Below are positions 60,132 to 64,000 of a DNA stretch of 64,000 nucleotides, one piece after another (the stretch's first letter is position 1; the number at the start of each line of letters is the position of its first letter). A model generated the notes under the pieces. It was not told the origin of the DNA. It saw nothing but the letters and a program-made list of their open reading frames with translations, and did no database searches. Origin of the DNA: Candidatus Buchananbacteria bacterium CG10_big_fil_rev_8_21_14_0_10_33_19 (lineage in GTDB: Bacteria; Patescibacteria; ABY1; 2-01-FULL-39-33). A program made the position numbers and the translations under genes. Location: NCBI GenBank assembly GCA_002773855.1, contig PEZY01000012.1, positions 221,671-285,670 on the forward strand. The letters are read 5' to 3'.

Positions 60132-61139
60132 ATGAAAAGAATAGTTATTAACGGTTTTGGTCGTATTGGTCGAGCGGCTTTTAAGGTGGCTCTAACTAAA
60201 AAAAATATTAAAGTGGTAGCTATTAATGATCTAACGCCACCAGATATTTTGGCTTATTTATTACAGTATGACACTGCTTATGGCGTTTATAATAAAAAAG
60301 TTCAAGCTACTAGTAGTGGTATAAAAATAGATGGTGTTATTTATCCGGTATTTTCTGACAAAGATCCTAATAATTTACCATGGAAAAAATTAAAAGTAGA
60401 TGTAGTTTTAGAGTGTACTGGTTATTTTACTACTTCCGAGGCTGCCAAAGCTCATATCAATGCTGGTGCTAAGCGGGTGATAATTTCTGCCCCAGCTAAA
60501 GATGATACTACTCAAACGCTAGTTTATGGTACAGATTATTCTGAGCAGTGTATTAAGAAGGGTAAATGTGAACCAGTTGTGTCTATGGCTTCTTGCACTA
60601 CCAATTGTATTGCTCCAGCGATTCAAGTATTGCAATCGGCTTTTGGTGTTGATAAGGCAATTATGACCACTATTCATGCTTATACCTCAACTCAAAATTT
60701 GGTAGACAGTCCTAGTCAAAAAATAAACCGTACTCGAGCGGCTGCTCAAAATATGATTCCGACTACTACTGGTGCGGCTATCGCTACTACTAAAGTTGTA
60801 CCTAGTTTGCAAAATAAGTTTGATGGCATTTCAGTGAGAGTACCAGTGATTTGTGGTTCGTTATCTGATATTACAGTTGTTTTAAAAAAAACTGTCACCG
60901 TTGAAGAAGTTAATAACGCTTTTAAAAAAGCCGCTAAGAGCCCGATGTTTAAGGGGGTGTTGGATGTGAGCGATGATCATCGGGTTTCATCTGATTATAT
61001 TGGTAATCCACATTCTTCGATTATTGATTTGGACTTTACCAAGGTGGTTGGTGGAAATTTGGTCAAAGTTTTGTCGTGGTATGATAATGAATTTGGTTAT
61101 TCTAATCGGCTAGTTGAAATGGCTATAAATTTAAAATAA
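60132..61139 (+). CDS. gap: glyceraldehyde-3-phosphate dehydrogenase, type I
   Basis: 335 residues. NAD-binding INGFGRIGRAAFKVAL, catalytic Cys in SMASCTTNCIAPAIQVL (about residue 156), His in TTIHAYTSTQNLVD, RAAAQNMIPTTTGAA, and the C-terminal WYDNEFGYSNRLVEMA. Oxidises glyceraldehyde-3-phosphate in glycolysis. Monocistronic, with a bidirectional terminator. Confidence 0.97.
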   Translation: MKRIVINGFGRIGRAAFKVALTKKNIKVVAINDLTPPDILAYLLQYDTAYGVYNKKVQATSSGIKIDGVIYPVFSDKDPNNLPWKKLKVDVVLECTGYFTTSEAAKAHINAGAKRVIISAPAKDDTTQTLVYGTDYSEQCIKKGKCEPVVSMASCTTNCIAPAIQVLQSAFGVDKAIMTTIHAYTSTQNLVDSPSQKINRTRAAAQNMIPTTTGAAIATTKVVPSLQNKFDGISVRVPVICGSLSDITVVLKKTVTVEEVNNAFKKAAKSPMFKGVLDVSDDHRVSSDYIGNPHSSIIDLDFTKVVGGNLVKVLSWYDNEFGYSNRLVEMAINLK

Positions 61140-61153
61140 ATTGATAAAAAAAT

Positions 61154-61179
61154 AACCCACTAGTAATAGTGGGTTTTTT
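61154..61179. terminator. terminator shared by gap and the 61182-61619 gene
   Basis: AACCCACT/AGTGGGTT stem with T run on one side and A run on the other, so it can serve both strands. Confidence 0.88.
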
Positions 61180-61181
61180 GG

Positions 61182-61619
61182 TTAATTGATAGTTGGTTTT
61201 TCAATATATTCCATAGCTTCATAGTTTAATTCTTGCTCAAAGAAATCCGTTGGTAATTGGTTTAAAAGGCCATCATATAATTGGGACATAGTGGTAACTA
61301 TAGTAGATAGCCCCCAGTGGATAGCCGAAAATGGATTATTAAAAATATTTTGGTCGTTAATCACAATACCGTCTAAAAAGGCAAAGAGATCTACAGCAAA
61401 GTTGGATTCTTTAGGATCGCCACTAATCACAATATTAAAATTTAAATTTATACCAGTAACTTCATTAGCTTGGGCTATGATTTGGTCAATAAATTCATTG
61501 AGGATTATTAGTTGAAATGGAAAAATTGTGGCTCGATTGTCAATGTGAATTTCGCCTTGAAACCATTTGTTGTTGATTAGTATTGATTGGCAGTCGGCTT
61601 CTTGAGCAATTTTTAACAT
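61182..61619 (-). CDS. hypothetical protein, paralogue of the next gene
   Basis: 145 residues, not recognised. Acidic, soluble. Shares a layout with the 61719-62186 protein: an F-Q-x-x-x-L-x-x-F helix (FQLIILNEFIDQI), a strand INLNFNIVISGD, and a helix with AIHWGLSTIV. GGGAG (minus, 61631-61627) is 7 nt before the ATG. A TTGACA-17-TATACC promoter lies at 61683-61655 on the minus strand. Confidence 0.7.
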   Translation of the reverse strand: MLKIAQEADCQSILINNKWFQGEIHIDNRATIFPFQLIILNEFIDQIIAQANEVTGINLNFNIVISGDPKESNFAVDLFAFLDGIVINDQNIFNNPFSAIHWGLSTIVTTMSQLYDGLLNQLPTDFFEQELNYEAMEYIEKPTIN

Positions 61620-61654
61620 TTAAAGTCTCCCGAGAGTTGCAATGTACTATGTTT

Positions 61655-61683
61655 GGTATAAATGATTTTTAGCTACTTGTCAA
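61655..61683 (-). promoter_or_regulatory. promoter of the 61182-61619 gene
   Basis: Minus strand TTGACA, 17-nt spacer, TATACC. Confidence 0.75.
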
Positions 61684-61684
61684 T

Positions 61685-61717
61685 TAAAAAAACCGCTTAA
61701 CAATTAAGTTAGCGGTT
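61685..61717 (-). terminator. terminator of the 61719-62186 gene
   Basis: AACCGCT/AGCGGTT stem; A7 on the plus strand gives U on the minus RNA. Confidence 0.85.
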
Positions 61718-61718
61718 A

Positions 61719-62186
61719 TTAATCTTCTGGGTCTAATTCGGAATCTTTGAGCATTTCGTTAACGACTTTGCCAATTTCGCTTATGTCTTCATTATCGTCT
61801 TTATGATAATCTTCATCGTTGTCATTTGGCCGATTATTGATTGATGCTAGTAGATAATTATTACCAATACTAAGATTAAAAAAATCACTTAAAACATGGT
61901 GAATGGCTATGTAGGCGTTTTCAAAGGTACCACAATAATCATAGTTTTGATTTTTGTTATAAAAATAACCAACTGCATAAAAATCACCATTGGTTAAGTG
62001 TTGGATGTTAATATCGATATGGGTTTCATCTTCGCAATAAAACATCATTCTTTGGAAAAAACTTTCTAACATGTCAATTTGAAAAAAAGTTAGTTCCATT
62101 GGTGATTCAATATAAATCATAGCTGAGCTAGATTTATGGCGAATAATTATCATTATATAATTATCGACATAGTCTATTGTAGCCAT
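61719..62186 (-). CDS. hypothetical acidic protein, paralogue of the previous gene
   Basis: 155 residues, not recognised. Shared elements with its neighbour: FFQIDMLESFFQRM, the strand IDINIQHLTNGD, and AIHHVLSDFF. The last 40 residues are strongly acidic (NDNDEDYHKDDNEDISE). Minus-strand AAGGAG at 62199-62194 is 7 nt before the ATG. Each gene of the pair has its own terminator, so they are separate units. Confidence 0.7.
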   Translation of the reverse strand: MATIDYVDNYIMIIIRHKSSSAMIYIESPMELTFFQIDMLESFFQRMMFYCEDETHIDINIQHLTNGDFYAVGYFYNKNQNYDYCGTFENAYIAIHHVLSDFFNLSIGNNYLLASINNRPNDNDEDYHKDDNEDISEIGKVVNEMLKDSELDPED

Positions 62187-62273
62187 GTCCGGTCTCCTTC
62201 TTGGTTTATAAGGAACAATTTATAGTAATGATATTATTACAAAATAATGATTTTAAATCAAATATTTGACCAG

Positions 62274-62302
62274 TTGACAAAGGTGATAATAGCGGTTAAA
62301 CT
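62274..62302 (+). promoter_or_regulatory. promoter of the 62341 gene
   Basis: TTGACA, 17-nt spacer, TAAACT. Confidence 0.7.
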
Positions 62303-62340
62303 TAACTTTGATTGTCTAAAACAATGGAGGATTAAATAAT

Positions 62341-62721
62341 ATGTCTATTGATGAATTAGATTTTGCTCAAGAATTGACATTAAGAATAGCGCCTAGACAA
62401 ATATTGTTCTTTTTAAGGGTAGAGAAGCGGGGATTGGAATTTCCTTTACACAATACCTCACTTAAATATCGTCGAGTTTTTTTGGTACCAAATATGGTCT
62501 TGGCTGTGATTGATGAAACTGATGAACATTTAGTTGTAGAGTGGCATGGGCCAACACTACAGACTGAATATAAAGATCATCAATCTATATCACCATATTC
62601 TGAAAGTATTTCTTTTGTTATGGATGTGCCAAAAGCTTGTTTGGCGGATAACTCAGTTGTGAGAATTGAGGCGAGTGGAGTGACTAAAATGAAAAACCAT
62701 GTTCCAGCTATCTTATATTAG
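62341..62721 (+). CDS. hypothetical protein, orphan unit
   Basis: 126 residues, not recognised. Looks like a compact beta-rich protein: EFPLHNTSLKYRRVFLVPNM, LAVIDETDEHLVVEWHGP, SISFVMDVPKACLADNSVVR. No signal or membrane helix. GGAGG at 62326-62330 is 10 nt before the ATG. Single gene with promoter and terminator, divergent from the paralogous pair. Confidence 0.7.
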   Translation: MSIDELDFAQELTLRIAPRQILFFLRVEKRGLEFPLHNTSLKYRRVFLVPNMVLAVIDETDEHLVVEWHGPTLQTEYKDHQSISPYSESISFVMDVPKACLADNSVVRIEASGVTKMKNHVPAILY

Positions 62722-62728
62722 ACATTGT

Positions 62729-62752
62729 GGGAAGATTATTCTTCCCCCTTTT
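62729..62752 (+). terminator. terminator after the 62341 gene
   Basis: GGGAAG/CTTCCC hairpin followed by CCTTTT. Confidence 0.75.
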
Positions 62753-62813
62753 AATTCTTGCAAAATTATTATTTTTTTGATAGATTATAATAGATTCTAA
62801 GATTTATTCACAA

Positions 62814-64000
62814 ATGAAAGAAAACAAATTTAAAAATTTTTTTACACCCGGTCCACGAGGCAAGCTTCGTTGGTCGGTTTTTGCTATTGCTGTTTTATTC
62901 GTAGCGATGTTATTTGTTAATTTAATCGGTTCAAATAATATAGTGACAAAAGTTTTAGACAATATTTTATCTAAAACTCCAGTAGTTGATAATCTAAAAA
63001 TTTGGCCACAAATAGAAGTTAATCAATCAGATGGTACCAAAAACCTTAAGTTTAAAAACATTAGAGACATTGATTTGGTAACTTACGGTTTTCCTTTCAA
63101 ATTAGGTTTAGATCTTCGGGGTGGTGCTCATCTAGTGTATGAGGCTGACGTCTCTCAAATTAGTTCCACAGAGCGTTCAAATGCCTTGTCAGGAGTGCGT
63201 GATGTCATTGAGAGAAGAGTTAATGCTTTTGGTGTTTCTGAGCCAATTATCCAAACTAATCAAGTTGGTGATAAATGGCGAGTAATTGTCGAACTAGCTG
63301 GTGTGACTGATATTAATGAAGCCATTAGATTAATTGGCGAAACTCCACTTTTAGAATTTAAAGAAGAAAATCCTACCGCTAGTCAATTAACTGTTGATCA
63401 ACAAGCCGAATTAGATAAATTAAATATTGAAGTTCGTGATAAGGCTCAATCTGTTTTGGATCAAATTTTAGCTGGTGGCGATTTCGCAAAATTGGCTCAA
63501 GAGAATTCTGAAGATGAAGGCAGTAAGGATAATGGTGGTTTTTATACTGGTGTTAAAAAAGGTACTTTTGTTCCAGAATATGAAGAAGTATTGTTTAACA
63601 AGTTAAAATCCGGTGAAGTTTATTCACAATTAGTACAATCTCAATTTGGTTATCATATTATCAAAAAAGAAACAGTTAGCGGTGAAGGTGAAGACTTGGC
63701 TATTGATACTAGACATATTTTGTTTAAAACAAAAACTGCCACGGATATTGGCGTAGTTCTAGAGCCAGACTGGAAAACCACTACATTGACTGGTAAACAA
63801 TTAAAGAGAGCTAGTGTAGAATTAGCTCCAAATTCTGGTGTACCACAGGTGTCTTTAGAGTTTGACAGTGAGGGTGCTGATTTATTTGCAGAATTAACCA
63901 AGAAGAACGCTGGTAAATTGTTGGCTATATTTTTAGATGGTCAGCCAATTAGCATACCTCGAGTTAATGAACCAATTTTATCTGGTCAAGCAGTAATCTC
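62814..64000 (+). CDS. secD: protein translocase subunit SecD with embedded parvulin-like domain (3' end outside window)
   Basis: About 395 residues visible. Membrane helix 1 (about 23-43), SecD motif FKLGLDLRGGAHLVYEADVS, and the P1 domain ERRVNAFGVSEPIIQ and GETPLLEFKEE. Then about 100 residues (206-305) look like a PpiC/parvulin isomerase: LAGGDFAKLAQENSEDEGSK, then DNGGFYTGV, FVPEYEEVLF and QFGYHIIKKE. SecD resumes with LTGKQLKRASVELAPNSG and VSLEFDSEGADLFAELTKKN. SecD uses the proton gradient to help SecYEG export; a built-in folding catalyst on its outer domain would act on emerging chains. TATAAT stands at 62786-62791. Confidence 0.9.
   Translation, partial: MKENKFKNFFTPGPRGKLRWSVFAIAVLFVAMLFVNLIGSNNIVTKVLDNILSKTPVVDNLKIWPQIEVNQSDGTKNLKFKNIRDIDLVTYGFPFKLGLDLRGGAHLVYEADVSQISSTERSNALSGVRDVIERRVNAFGVSEPIIQTNQVGDKWRVIVELAGVTDINEAIRLIGETPLLEFKEENPTASQLTVDQQAELDKLNIEVRDKAQSVLDQILAGGDFAKLAQENSEDEGSKDNGGFYTGVKKGTFVPEYEEVLFNKLKSGEVYSQLVQSQFGYHIIKKETVSGEGEDLAIDTRHILFKTKTATDIGVVLEPDWKTTTLTGKQLKRASVELAPNSGVPQVSLEFDSEGADLFAELTKKNAGKLLAIFLDGQPISIPRVNEPILSGQAVI

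Noticed and set aside
1..64000. Alternative genetic code (UGA read as Gly or Trp)
   Set aside because: UGA is used as a stop in several genes (for example holB and the ankyrin gene) and Trp is TGG throughout, so the standard bacterial code fits.

Overview
The window looks like part of a Patescibacteria (Candidate Phyla Radiation) chromosome. It is AT-rich and compact, uses TGA as a stop, and combines DUF4012, a short ProRS without an editing domain, CPR-style surface glycosyltransferases, DUF3048, and a diversity-generating retroelement whose target belongs to a protein type common in these bacteria. Phylum-level placement is an inference from gene content, not from a marker tree. No rRNA, CRISPR array, transposase or integrase was seen.

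Layout: 1-7.6 kb holds a calcium-repeat protein fragment, a SIMPL protein, enolase, a lone FAD oxidoreductase and two tandem gpmI genes. 7.7-10.4 kb is a complete diversity-generating retroelement (DGR): a diversified target gene with a 123-nt variable repeat (VR), the 123-nt template repeat (TR), an avd-type accessory gene on the minus strand and a DGR reverse transcriptase. Of 18 VR/TR mismatches, 17 fall on template adenines. 10.5-16.8 kb is a cell-envelope operon (three GT2 glycosyltransferases, DUF4012, MreB). 16.8-17.9 kb is an intergenic zone rich in palindromic repeats. 17.9-24.6 kb carries a GT1, holB, a beta-propeller lipoprotein, frr, rseP and proS. 24.7-29 kb is the rod-shape operon mreB-mreC-mreD-mrdA; rodA lies apart at 50.4 kb. 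29-35 kb has greA, an ankyrin protein, gyrB (minus) and small unknown genes. 35.3-41.3 kb is the heat-shock region: a CIRCE operator, hrcA, grpE and dnaK, then DUF3467 and unknown genes, and dnaJ. 41.3-43.1 kb has tRNA-Glu beside a broken tRNA copy, an AbrB-like mini-protein and rlmH. 45.2-50.3 kb is a MacAB-like exporter with two permeases. 52.4-64 kb holds rplY, DUF3048, prmC, prfA, rpmE, rpsB, tsf, gap, several unknown genes and the start of secD, which carries an embedded parvulin-like domain.

Two styles of gene start are visible. Most housekeeping genes have no Shine-Dalgarno sequence, and some have extended -10 promoters or sit a few bases after a -10 box (possible leaderless mRNAs). 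In contrast, about a dozen small stand-alone genes of mostly unknown function sit behind an exact TTGACA -35 box; most of them have a GGAG-type ribosome site about 7 nt before the start, and most have their own terminator. Two very short membrane-protein genes (25 and 55 aa) and a 57-aa AbrB-like gene were found in the gaps between longer genes.

The most interesting items are the DGR with a ten-G tract between its avd and RT start codons, the SecD-parvulin fusion with a possibly permuted parvulin domain, the set of TTGACA/SD-led orphan genes, and the interrupted tRNA-Glu copy.
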